Shown: positions 12,123-21,099 of the stretch, piece after piece
Layout of the letters: every line of letters starts with the position of its first letter
How positions within the stretch are numbered: the stretch's first letter is position 1
DNA from: Brachionus koreanus
Taxonomy: Eukaryota; Rotifera; Eurotatoria; Ploima; Brachionidae
Reading direction: 5' to 3'
Assembly (NCBI GenBank): GCA_016987375.1
Contig: PJRA01000016.1
Span: 1,813,428 to 1,835,080 of the forward strand
DNA length: 21,653 bases
The notes under the pieces: model-generated
Database searches by the model: none
What the model was told of the DNA's origin: nothing
What the model saw: the letters and a program-made list of their open reading frames with translations, nothing else
Program-made: the position numbers and the translations under genes

Positions 12123-15100
12123 ATGGACGCTGTATTGCCCAGAAATGACAAAGTAAATAATTTTAATAAAAAATTTCATTTTTTTATTTTTATAATAAAA
12201 AAGTTGATTATTCCCGATGGTGAAAAACGTATTCGTAGTAGCAGCAGCACATACACAAGTTCAAAAACAATGAGCGTGAAGTCATCGTCAACGTCTTCGT
12301 CTACCAATTCGATTCATTCGATAAAGGACAATTCCAAACCAAATGAAAAAGAAGCCAAGCTATCCAGTTCTTCGGAATCGTCCTCGTCGTCGACTTCGTC
12401 CGCTTCTTCGTCCTCTTGCTCGTTTGTTTCAGCATCCATAAGCCCAGAATCATCTGAAACAAAGCCGGGTGTCTCATCTGATCACACAAACACTCAATTA
12501 TTGTCCGATACTATCAATAAATCAGCTACAATTACCAATTTAAACAAAGAAACAAATTACAAACAGCAAAAAGAGAATTATTTGACAGAGAAAAAGCGAA
12601 TCACCAACGATATAATCACTGTAATGAAGGATGAAAGCATAATTATTGTTGCTGACTGGCTAAAGGTTCGCAGTAGTCTAAAAAATTGGATCAAACTATA
12701 CGTTATACTAAAGCCTGGCATCATGCTTTTATTTAAAAGTGATAAGATGAAGTCTGGTCATTGGGTGGGAACAGTGATTTTGAACTCTTGTCAATTGCTT
12801 GAAAGGCCAAGCAAAAAGCATGGATTTTGTTTTAAATTATTTCATCCACTTGAACGCTCCATTTGGGCATCTAAAGTAAAAAAAAAAAAAAATTTGACAA
12901 AAAAAATAAAATTTATTTTTAATTTTTGTTAAGGGTCCGTCTGGAGAGATTAACATAAATGTTCCATACATTTTGTTGCCAACTTTTTATCTCATATTTC
13001 GTACAGCTTCGGAGAAAATTGGCAACATATGGATGGAAGCTATTGAACTCGCTTTGAAAACAAGCAATTTGACCAAACCAACTATTTTAAATAGTCCTGG
13101 CACTGTCTCTAATTTAAACGAGTCATTTAAATCAGCTTCTATTGAATGGGAAAAAAATCGCAAAAAAGTAATTGAATCGGCAAGTTTTAATCAAAATGAT
13201 ATTGAGAATAACCACTTTAAAGAAATATATGACAAAGAGGAGAGTCAATTGAGTGATTCGGAAAAAAATAGTTCCGATGAAGCTTGTTCATTGAATAGCT
13301 ATGAGACTGAGTTTTACAATGAAAACACTAATTGTACCACCATTGGTTCAAGTGAGCTCAATGAACAAGATAGAGTGATTGATAGTTTGGTCAATCGTAA
13401 TTCTGAATTAAGTGATCAAAATTCAAATAGTGAAACAAATTACGTTCTTAGTCCTGACGAAGAATTTGGCGAGGTAGTTTTTTGTTGTTGTCTTTTTCTT
13501 TAATTCTAAAATATATAACTAAAATTAATTTTTATTTAAAAATTTCATATGAAATTTCTTGACACTAAGTTTAATTTTTCAGAATTAAGTTCTGCATTCA
13601 TGGCATGACCGTCTGAAACCAAAAGTCAAAGTGAAAATTCTATGATATACATAGCATTATTAACCAGAAAAAAAAATTTTTAACCAGAAATGTCATTTCT
13701 AAAAAAAGTATTGAAATTTAATTAGGAATTTAAATATTTTTGATAAAAATTTTTACTCTGCTCGCAATAAAAAAGGGCAAAAATAGATTAAAAGTTACTG
13801 ATATCAAATAATTTTAGATGTTTCGGTACGAAAACTTAATTAACAATATTTTATTAGAAATTTTTTTTAAATTTCTTAAAAGATCTAAATTAATTCTAAT
13901 TTCGAGAAAAAATAACTTTATTTTGGTCAATTTTTTTTTAAATAGAAGATTTGATGCATCATCAAGATCAGTAGATGCTATAAAAAAAATTTTTAATTAA
14001 TTTTTTAACAAATTTAAATAAAAATTTTTTGATTGAAAATATCTTGTTTTCATGATTAGGATAAAAATTTTAGATTTAATCATTTTTTAATTTTTAAACT
14101 AAATTTTTAATGATGTAAAAAAGTTAGTTTAAATTGACAAACCATTAAGAAAAAATAATTAATTAAATTTTTATATTTTATTAATAAATTATTGAATGAA
14201 TGCTTTAATTAAATTAATTTTTTGATAACAAATTTTCAGCAAGTCAAAATGACTTGCTATAAAGCTTCTACGATAGAGGAGAAATTTTAATTTTTAATTC
14301 AGTTTCACATGACAATCTTTGTACAAAAAATATTTGATTTGAAAATAATTTTTTTAATAAACTTTTTTCATATTAATTTTATTTTGTTTTTAGTTGGGCA
14401 ACAAAGGTCAGACAGAAGAGGTAGCTGAAGAAAATCGCAGTCTTATACTACATTTAGTAAAACAAGTGCGACCAGGTATGGACTTGTCCAAGGTAACGTT
14501 GCCGACTTTTATTTTGGAGCCAAGATCATTTCTGGAAAAGTTGACCGATTACTACTATCATTCGGATATTCTATCCGAATCGATAAACAACGAAAATCCA
14601 TTTGAACGCATGAAATCAGTAGTTAAATTTTATTTGTCCGGCTTTTACAAAAAACCTAAAGGACTCAAAAAGCCATACAATCCAATATTGGGCGAAATAT
14701 TTCGCTCATATTGGTACAATCCAAAAACAGATAGCAAAACATTCTATATAGCCGAACAAGTGTCACATCATCCACCAATTACTTCTTTTTATGTTTCTAA
14801 TCGCAAAGAGGGCTTCTGCATTTATGGTACCATATTGGCCAGGTCAAAATTTTACGGCAATTCAGTAAGTGCCATTATGGATGGCAGTGCCAAATTAATA
14901 CTGCTCAATCGAGGAGAAGAATACAATATTTCGTTGCCATATGCTAATTGCAAAGGAATCTTAATTGGTAAATTAACAATGGAACTAGGTGGAAAAGTTT
15001 GCATTGATTGTCCTAAGACAGGTTATTCGACTGATATTGAATTCAAATTGAAGCCCTTATTGGGAGGCATTGAAGCATCTAATTTAATTGAAGGAAAAAT

Positions 15101-15869
15101 AAAATTTGCCAAAGAAACGGTGGCAGTGATACATGGTAAATGGGACGATGAGATTATTCTGCAAGAAAAAAGGGAAAATAAGGAAATACTATTTTGGAAA
15201 CCTGATATAAAAGCTATTGAATCTCGACTAAAACGCTTTATTGTTCCAATTGAGGATCAAGAAGAGTTTGAATCTGAAAAACTTTGGGCAAATGTATCAG
15301 AGGCTATAAAAAATTCTGATCAAAATTTGGCCACCGAGGAAAAGAGCAAAATTGAGACCAAACAGAGAGAAGAAGAGTTTGAAAGACGTGCTAAATTTTT
15401 AGAATACAAATCAAGACTATTTACATATGATTCAGTAAATAAGGAATGGGTGTATGACTTTGCTGATTTGAGACCATGGGATCCTCAAAATGATCTGTAT
15501 CAGTATGAAAATAAATTTAAAATTTTGACCAAAAGCAAACACAATTTAAAAGTTAGTGATCCGCCTAGGACAAATTTGTTGACTGCCTGCAATCCAACTC
15601 CTCATTGTTTAAGTCATTTGGCTCTAGTTGATGAAAACATATCGACAAATGGTACATCTCTACAATTAATTCAAGATAATTTTACTTATCTTAAAAATAG
15701 AATTGATAAAATAGACGACAATTTAAAAAAGTTAAGATTATCTATTGTTGAATTTAATGATCGTAATTTTGATAATAAATATTTTCGTCTTAAAACGAAT
15801 AATTTGCTTATGGTTCTAGTCATGACTTCTTGGTTTATTGGGATATTGACTGCGCTCATGTTCAAATAG
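12123..15869 (+). CDS. OSBPL8: Oxysterol-binding protein-related protein, ORP5/ORP8 type, complete, 4 exons
   Basis: ORP5/8 proteins are ER-anchored lipid exchangers that move phosphatidylserine to the plasma membrane against PI4P. Predicted exons are 12123-12152, 12204-12875, 12934-13473 and 14394-15869, giving about 905 aa. Residues 22-89 are Ser-rich low complexity. A PH domain spans about 156-280 (VADWLKVRSSLKNW, GHWVGTVILNSCQLLERPSK, YLIFRTASE). A linker rich in Ser, Asn and acidic residues runs to about 415. The ORD starts near 440 (VTLPTFILEPRSFLEKL) and contains the family signature EQVSHHPP at 535-542 and KGLKKPYNPILGE. A hydrophobic tail anchor occupies about 884-905, ending FK as in vertebrate ORP8. 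The first intron (12153-12203, 51 bp) has no stop and a length divisible by three, so its removal is inferred from GT/AG ends and typical size. The ATG directly follows an acceptor-like tttag, so a 5' UTR intron is possible. The gene is close to both ORP5 and ORP8; the symbol denotes the subfamily. Confidence 0.93.
13474..14393 (+). other. 920-bp intron of the ORP gene
   Basis: The donor gtagtt at 13474 follows SPDEEFGE and the acceptor ttttag ends at 14393. The join EFGE/LGNKGQTEEVAEENRS matches the contiguous ORP5/8 family sequence, so no exon is missing. The intron is AT-rich, with a short duplicated ttaaccagaaa near 13661 and 13680. No transposon motif is recognised. Confidence 0.8.
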
Positions 15870-16753
15870 TAAACAATCAAGTCTTTTTAATTTATAAACC
15901 TTTTTTTCATCTTTAAATTAATCTATATCCAGTCAAATAAAATGAATTTTGGTTTTTTTATCTAAAGATTCGGTAAATGTTCGAATAAATGACCCATGAT
16001 GTTACATAATGTTCAGTTTTTTTTTTTTAATAATTAATTTAATTTTTATAATTTAAAAAGTGTATATTTGATTCGATTAAGTTTTCTTTTATGTGAACGA
16101 TTAATTCACATATATATTTATATTTATTTATAAAAAAACTAAAATAAATATTTTTTTTTTGTTTATTTCAAAATTTATTTTTTGTAAAGATGTTTTTGAA
16201 TGCTTTGATATAAAATTTAATCAAAGAAATGGTATTCACTTCTTTCTTGATATTTTTTTATCATGAAATGAGGTTCAGTTTGACCCTCTGTCCAACATGC
16301 AACCATTTAATATGAACAGAAATTCTACAAACTCTTAAAAAATTGTATCGATCTCAAAATTTCAGCCGTTAGTAATGCAAAATTTGTTCAAGTTTAAAGA
16401 TTTATTAAAAAAGTTTATGGTTTTAATTCTATGATATCTGTTTTGATATATTTCTTTAAAAAAAATTCATTTTATCCTTTTTATTAAAGTTAAAAAAACA
16501 AACTTAATAAATGCTCTATTTTTTTTAAATAATCCATGTTGTCTTTTTATCTTATAAATAAATGGGTTCAATCATTCCTCTATTGGATTTGACCTTTAGT
16601 CCTCTTGATTGAGTTGAAATTTTATAGTTTAGATAAAAGTTATCAAATAAATTTAGAGAAACTAAGTAACTCTGAAGAAACGAGTAAAAAACGTTTTTTA
16701 AAAGTTTTTAAAAAACGATTTGGAGGCGATTCAAAAAAAAAGGGCCATTAAAA
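15870..16753. other. Intergenic AT-rich DNA 3' of the ORP gene
   Basis: Apart from the ORP polyadenylation signal near 15936, nothing coding is recognised. A perfect 14-bp palindrome (six A, CG, six T) sits at 16686-16699, with a partial second copy just after it, close to the left end of the TIR element. Confidence 0.6.
15936..15941 (+). promoter_or_regulatory. Candidate polyadenylation signal AATAAA for the ORP gene
   Basis: The first canonical AATAAA hexamer lies 67 bp after the TAG stop at 15867-15869. Position and sequence are suitable; the background AT content makes chance occurrence possible. Confidence 0.45.
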
Positions 16754-16757
16754 TCGA

Positions 16758-16841
16758 TACCACAAATTTTTAATAGAATACCCCAAATTTTTAATTTTTT
16801 ACCCCAATTATTTAATAAAATACCCAATTATCAAGATTTTA
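16758..16841 (+). repeat. Four 21-bp-phased TACCCC/AAATTTTTAAT units at the left end of the TIR element
   Basis: Degenerate copies of a TACCCCAAATTTTTAAT-like unit begin at 16758, 16779, 16800 and 16821, an exact 21-bp spacing. Two inverted copies with the same 21-bp spacing end at 17620 and 17641 on the right side. Beyond them on the left, a second motif, GACAC(TTTTT), recurs at about 16860, 16899, 16919 and 16981. Spacing of two helical turns is typical of arrayed protein-binding sites, such as subterminal transposase sites; this role is inferred. Confidence 0.75.
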
Positions 16842-17641
16842 CATAAAAAAAAATTAATCGACACTTAGTTAAATAGAAATCCTGTATTTTTTAATTTTTG
16901 ACACATATCCATTAAAAATGACACTTTTTATTAAAAAATGAAAGCTAATATAATAATAAGTACCTAAATTTTTTATATTTGACACTTTTTAATTGATGGC
17001 AATATAAAAAGAAAATTTTTGAAATGTGAAAATGTATGTAAGATTTTAAAATGTGAAATTCTGCGAGCATTCTTGAAAATCAATTTGATGATACAGCCGA
17101 TGACGCTGAAGCATTACCAAAAAATAAAAGAAGTACTGCTAAAACTTATGAATATATTCAAGAATATGAATCATTGGAAGAGTTTAAAAGATCAATTAAA
17201 AACTTCCAATTTAATTACATTATTCGGAATTTTCATGTACCTAACCGACCTGCCGACACTGATAAACACTTTCGTTTTGGGTGCAAAAAAACGATATATT
17301 TTGAAACAAAAACTGGTAAAACAAGTGGCAAAGTTTATGTCTAGTAGTAGTAGGTAAAACAAGAAGAATTTGTTCCAAAAAGAGCAAGAATCGAGTTAAA
17401 AAATCAAGATATAAGTGACAAAGAAACAAAATCATGTGAACAATGCGGCGTACAATTGAGGAAAAGACGTTACTGGGCTTGTCCGAATAAATGTGTAAAA
17501 AAAATAAAGAATATTTTATTGAGAATTTAATTAAATTGGTATCGATTAATAAAAAATAGTTACTTTTTTTAATTTTTATGATATTTTTATTTTTATTGTT
17601 TTTTTTAAAAAATTGGGGTAAAAAATTAAAAATTTGGGGTA
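16779..17641. mobile_element. TIR-flanked DNA element (~863 bp), probably non-autonomous or decayed, possibly MULE-related
   Basis: A 31-bp sequence at 16779-16809 is repeated as a perfect inverted copy at 17611-17641; each arm has two TACCCC-type boxes 21 bp apart. Between the arms, on the plus strand, lies a broken coding-like frame (17057-17527) with a Cys-rich motif. Possible degenerate flanking duplications, TAATAGAA at 16771-16778 and TAATCGAA at 17640-17647, match in 7 of 8 positions, but the second overlaps the right repeat. That makes an 8-9 bp target-site duplication suggestive only. The outer edges may lie slightly further out: an inverted pair AATCGATACCA (16752-16762) and TGGTATCGATT (17537-17547) is also present. 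No DDE transposase core is visible. Confidence 0.7.
17057..17527 (+). pseudogene. Broken ORF of the TIR element with Cys-rich motif, interrupted by (TAG)4
   Basis: The frame is open for 95 codons (17057-17341), meets four consecutive TAG stops (17342-17353), then stays open in the same frame for 58 codons to a TAA at 17528-17530. The composition is protein-like: EYESLEEFKRSIKNFQFNY in the first part, then SCEQCGVQLRKRRYWACPNK followed by C (pattern C-x2-C-x12-C-x3-C) in the second. The first part resembles, weakly and from memory, N-terminal FLYWCH or WRKY-GCM1-like segments of Mutator-like transposases. No ATG opens the frame after the upstream TGA at 17054. It is therefore a fragment, or an exon whose start lies elsewhere. 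The four TAG triplets look like a microsatellite expansion. Confidence 0.5.
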
Positions 17642-17988
17642 ATCGAACTAAATTTCTCAAAAAAAAAATTTTAAATCTAATAGAATAAAAATTAAAACAA
17701 AAGAAGAGTAGCATCCGATGATTTTAAATGTTAAATTTTTTTTTATTTTGAGTTAATTAATTGTTGTTCAAGTAAGTATTTTATTTCTTCTCTTCCACTT
17801 AAAAATTTTAGAATTTTGTTATTTTCGAGGAATCAAATCGATTTAGAAGATTTAATCAAGTCTTGTTAGGAAGACAATAGGCAAATTAAAGTCTCATTAA
17901 TCACTCAACGTTGAATGCTTATCTTTGGTATTTTTCCCTTTATTTTTCAAATTGAAGATACTTTTTTTTTAAAAATTCAATAAAACAG
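17642..17988. other. AT-rich spacer with a doubtful short exon-like frame
   Basis: A strong donor-like GTAAGTAT at 17772 and a pyrimidine-rich tract ending in ttttag at 17811 bracket an intron-like segment. The following frame, 17812-17880, reads NFVIFEESNRFRRFNQVLLG and two further residues before TAG. It looks coding but cannot be joined in phase to the exon at 17989 by any GT donor I can find. I therefore leave it as an unresolved candidate. Confidence 0.25.
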
Positions 17989-18131
17989 GAAGTAAAAATG
18001 AAAGCATAGAAGACTTAGAAGGTCTAAAGGGTTTTGGATCAATGACCGAAGAAAAACAAGAAAAATTCTACAACTTTTTAGTATTATTGGAACTCCTGAC
18101 TAGACTCCTAAATCGTAATAAAGAAAAATAA
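17989..18131 (+). CDS. Candidate terminal exon of an unrecognised small protein
   Basis: A pyrimidine tract and acceptor aaaacag ending at 17988 precede 46 open codons closed by TAA at 18129-18131. The product reads SKNESIEDLEGLKGFGSM, then TEEKQEKFYNFLVLLELL and TRLLNRNKEK: an acidic start, an amphipathic Leu-rich helix and a basic tail. Its composition is much less dominated by N, F, I and K than random open frames here. An internal ATG at 18042 would alone give a 29-residue peptide. I do not recognise the family. The upstream exon is not identified; the acceptor requires a donor exon ending one base into a codon. It could be a small gene, or a domesticated or decayed remnant. Confidence 0.4.
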
Positions 18132-18360
18132 TAATTAACTAAATTTAAAAAAAATCATAGAATTAAAAATTATAACTATCACTCTAATTTAATTGTTTCT
18201 TTTTGTTGTGTAATTATTGTTTTCTTTTTTTTAACATCGCTGTTATTGAATAAAATAAATAAATAAGAAAAAAATTCAAATGTTTAATTTTCTTGTTTTC
18301 TGGAAGTTGCTAAGCATTCAATTTACCTGGTAAATAATTGTTCTTACATATAATAATGTT

Positions 18361-18610
18361 GGGTACCGTTAGTGACAGCCACTATACCGCCATAACTTAG
18401 TGTTGTGCGTATTGATGGCCTCAACGGAAAAAAAATTTTTTTTTCTAAATTTCAACTTTTTTTTCACTCAATTGTTTTAACTGTCGAACCTTTATGTTTG
18501 CAAAATTTCTTAAAATTAGCTTTTCAAAGGCCTTACTTGCATCAACAGTAGCTATATTACGCTTTAGCCCGTTTGCTTAAGTATTTAATACTGTCAGCAA
18601 CAAAAATAAA
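18361..18610 (-). mobile_element. Decayed LINE reverse transcriptase fragment of a second clade (CR1/Jockey-like)
   Basis: On the minus strand, about 18571-18480 reads GLKRNIATVDASKAFEKL, closely resembling RT motif A of CR1/Jockey-type LINEs (DASKAFD). About 150 bp downstream, around 18410-18346, the minus strand reads SIRTTLSYGGIVAVTNGTQH, resembling the segment leading into motif B (YGG...F.VTNG.RQG). Order and spacing (about 50 residues) fit an RT. An A/T-run insertion and frame changes separate the two, and the FADD/YADD box is not visible, so the copy is dead. The motif A style differs from the RTE-like fragments in the dystrophin introns, which indicates a different LINE family. Confidence 0.65.
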
Positions 18611-19726
18611 CAATTTAAATACTCAGACACAATATTTGTATCTTAATTTTTTTGTTTTGTGTTCGCATCCAGCTATTTTTTCAAGAATATTTTGTTAGTT
18701 CATTATTAACAAGTCTTTTTAAGAATACTAATTTTTCATTTATCAACTTCTGTTCTATTTTTTCAATATTGAGGGCCAAAAATAAGTAGAGATACATTCT
18801 GAAAATACTGACATGTTATTAGCTAATTTAGACGCAATGCAATTTGAAATGTTCGAAAAATCTCTATATGGTGTATGTTTTTAGTATTTAGCCCGTTACT
18901 AGCGTCCATAGCTCCACTAAATTTGATTTAATTATCTAATGATCAAATTTGTTTATAAAATTTCAAAGCATGTTTGTGTACTCTTTGTAAAAAATTCTTC
19001 TTTTTATTTTAAAACCAAAAAATTTCGTTTTTTATAAAGTTTTAAAAAAAATTTATTTTATTTTTTAGATGATAATTTAAAATTTTTTAAACTATTTAAA
19101 TACATGCAATAAATTTCAATAATCGTTCTCCTAATTAATTCAGCGAAATAAAATTTATGATTCTAATAAACCTTTTTCAATTTTTTTATCTAAAGCTTTA
19201 TAATATTTAATTTTGTTGAAATAAAATTCTTTATTCAATTTTTATGTATTTAAAATGATCTAAATAGTTAAGAAAATTAAAAGCAAATGCTATATTCAGT
19301 ATTTTCTAAATTATATTTAATAGATTTTTTATATTTTGGAGAAAAAAAAATTATGATATTTTTACAACAAAGCTCATTAGTCATATAATATTAAAAAAAA
19401 AGTGAATGAATTTTTTGATTTACATATGTTAAATAAAAAAAAATCTTCAATAGTAAAATATCAATTCAATAGCATTTACAAATAATACATTAAATGATAA
19501 AAAAATGTTTGAATCACTTAAATCTGTTTAATAAAATATTATATAATAATTATCATCTAAATTTGTATGCTTTATGTCTTATTCAGATTATCTAACTAAA
19601 TAAACAGGAACAAAAAACAAAATTCTTGATTGACGCAATGATAAAAATTAGCATTTTTTTTGAATATTATTTATTTAAAGATAAAAGACTAAACGAGAAA
19701 AAAAACATATAATTTAAAAAATGCTA

Positions 19727-19732
19727 TTTATT
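19727..19732 (-). promoter_or_regulatory. Candidate polyadenylation signal AATAAA for stomatin
   Basis: Read on the minus strand, AATAAA lies about 25 bp after the stomatin TAG stop (19759-19757). Position is compatible with a very short 3' UTR, though the hexamer is common in this AT-rich DNA. Confidence 0.45.
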
Positions 19733-19756
19733 TACATAAAAGAATTTCGTTGATGT

Positions 19757-21099
19757 CTATTTGTTTGAAAATGGAAGTGAATTCAAAATATCGATGGGAA
19801 TCTAGCATGAAAAAAAATTTAAATCATAACCTTGATTTATTTTTGATTTAAAAAATTGTTACCGGAAAAACTATAGTTGAATTTTTTTCCGAGGCAATAG
19901 CAGTCAGCGTTTGTAGATAGCGAAGTTGCAAAGCTATCGGTGATCTATGTATGATATCAGCTGCCTCTTTAAGAGCTTTACTCGCCTTATGTTCTCCTTC
20001 AGCTGCTATTACCTTAGCTCTAGCTTCTCTAGCAGCTTCGGCCTCAGCAGCCATGGCTCTTTGCAATTGAACTGGCAATCTTACATCTTTCCTAAACAAA
20101 AAATTTAATCAGAACTATGAACAAAACTAAACTAGCAAAAATCCTACACTTCTACTCTTTCTACTCGAACACCCCAGCTTTCTGTGCACTCATCGAGCGT
20201 TGTTTGCATTGATAAAGCTATTGATTCTCGATCAGATAATATTTCCTGAAGAGATTGAGTGCCCAAAACGTTACGCAGTGTTGTGGCCGCTAACAATTGA
20301 GTTGACTTGGGTGCATCTTCAACATTTGTCACAGATATAATCTAAAATAACATAAAATTCTTGAGAAAAATTATTTTTCAAAGCTAACTGGATCAAATAT
20401 TCTGAAATAAACCACTGCATCAACTGCCACTGTTACAGAATCTCTAGTTAATATCTTTAGAAATAAACAGTAATTTAGTTATTCGATTTTTTGTTTAAAT
20501 TACCTCTTGAGGGGGCACGTCAAAGGTTACAGTTCTTACAAATTTAAACTAAAATTTCTTTTTTTTTTTTATTTTTGTTTACTATTCACCTTAAGTCAAC
20601 TTTTGTGTAAGAATCAATACATGGAACAATGAAAAACATTCCAGGACCTCGGGCACCGCCAGGCAAAATTCTTCCCAGCCGAAACATTACTGCTCTTTCA
20701 TATTCTTGAACAACCTTTAGACAAAAATAATTTTTTTTTTAAATTTATTTTTATTTAGTTTACTTTTAAACAAACAGTGAGAGAAAAAGGTACAGTAAAA
20801 ACTATGAGTACATAGGACAAACAGAGCAAAATAAACCCACACCAGCCAATTCCTTCATTGACCGCAGCAGCTTTTTATGAAAATGTTAAAGCAAAAAATA
20901 AAAAAAAAATAAGTATGTATGTATATATGGTTTTATTACAATTGGATACGCGAATGGTCTCCTTGGTGTTCTGTTTTTCAGACGGTCGAGAGCTTGTGTT
21001 GTGGTAAAAACCAATAGGTGGTGTATGAGATGCTTGGTGATTTGGCGAGTTTTCTGCTGATGTACTTTGCTTTTTTAGAATAGAATGTTGTTGCTGCAT
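19757..21099 (-). CDS. STOM: Stomatin (SPFH/Band 7 family), complete, 8 exons
   Basis: Stomatins are monotopic membrane scaffold proteins that oligomerise at the inner leaflet and modulate ion channels. Minus-strand exons: 21099-20940, 20870-20764, 20714-20590, 20534-20504, 20454-20389, 20341-20148, 20091-19863, 19801-19757. All phases join and give 318 aa, against about 288 for human stomatin. Residues 1-53 are a polar, Ser/Gln/Asn-rich N terminus. Residues 63-88 form the hydrophobic hairpin, with Pro81 at the position of the conserved hairpin proline and Cys64, Cys70 and Cys87 as possible palmitoylation sites. The Band 7 domain follows from about 90: [60 protein letters not shown], then [20 protein letters not shown] and the C-terminal PIPID. 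The gene converges on the ORP gene. Exon 4 is only 31 bp. The start is the only ATG upstream of the hairpin in this frame; a further upstream exon is not excluded. Confidence 0.94.

Larger units (their letters stand above)
18132..19756. other. Intergenic AT-rich DNA 3' of stomatin, containing one LINE relic
   Basis: The GC-richer part, 18361-18610, contains an antisense LINE fragment described separately. From 18611 to about 18920 the minus strand is somewhat less AT-rich and may be more of the same decayed element, but no motif is convincing. From 18960 to 19726 I see only A/T-rich sequence. The stomatin 3' end and polyadenylation signal lie at the far right. Confidence 0.6.

Noticed and set aside
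13818..14000. A 60-codon open frame in the long ORP intron
   Set aside because: The flanking ORP exons join in phase with contiguous family sequence, and the frame is low-complexity AT-rich.
16686..16699. Six-A, CG, six-T perfect palindrome as a terminator or protein-binding site
   Set aside because: Simple-sequence palindromes arise easily in this composition; no second site supports a function.
17241..17714. A 157-codon minus-strand open frame across the TIR element
   Set aside because: Composition is F, L, I, N and K heavy, it runs through the inverted repeat, and it is antisense to the more protein-like plus-strand frame.
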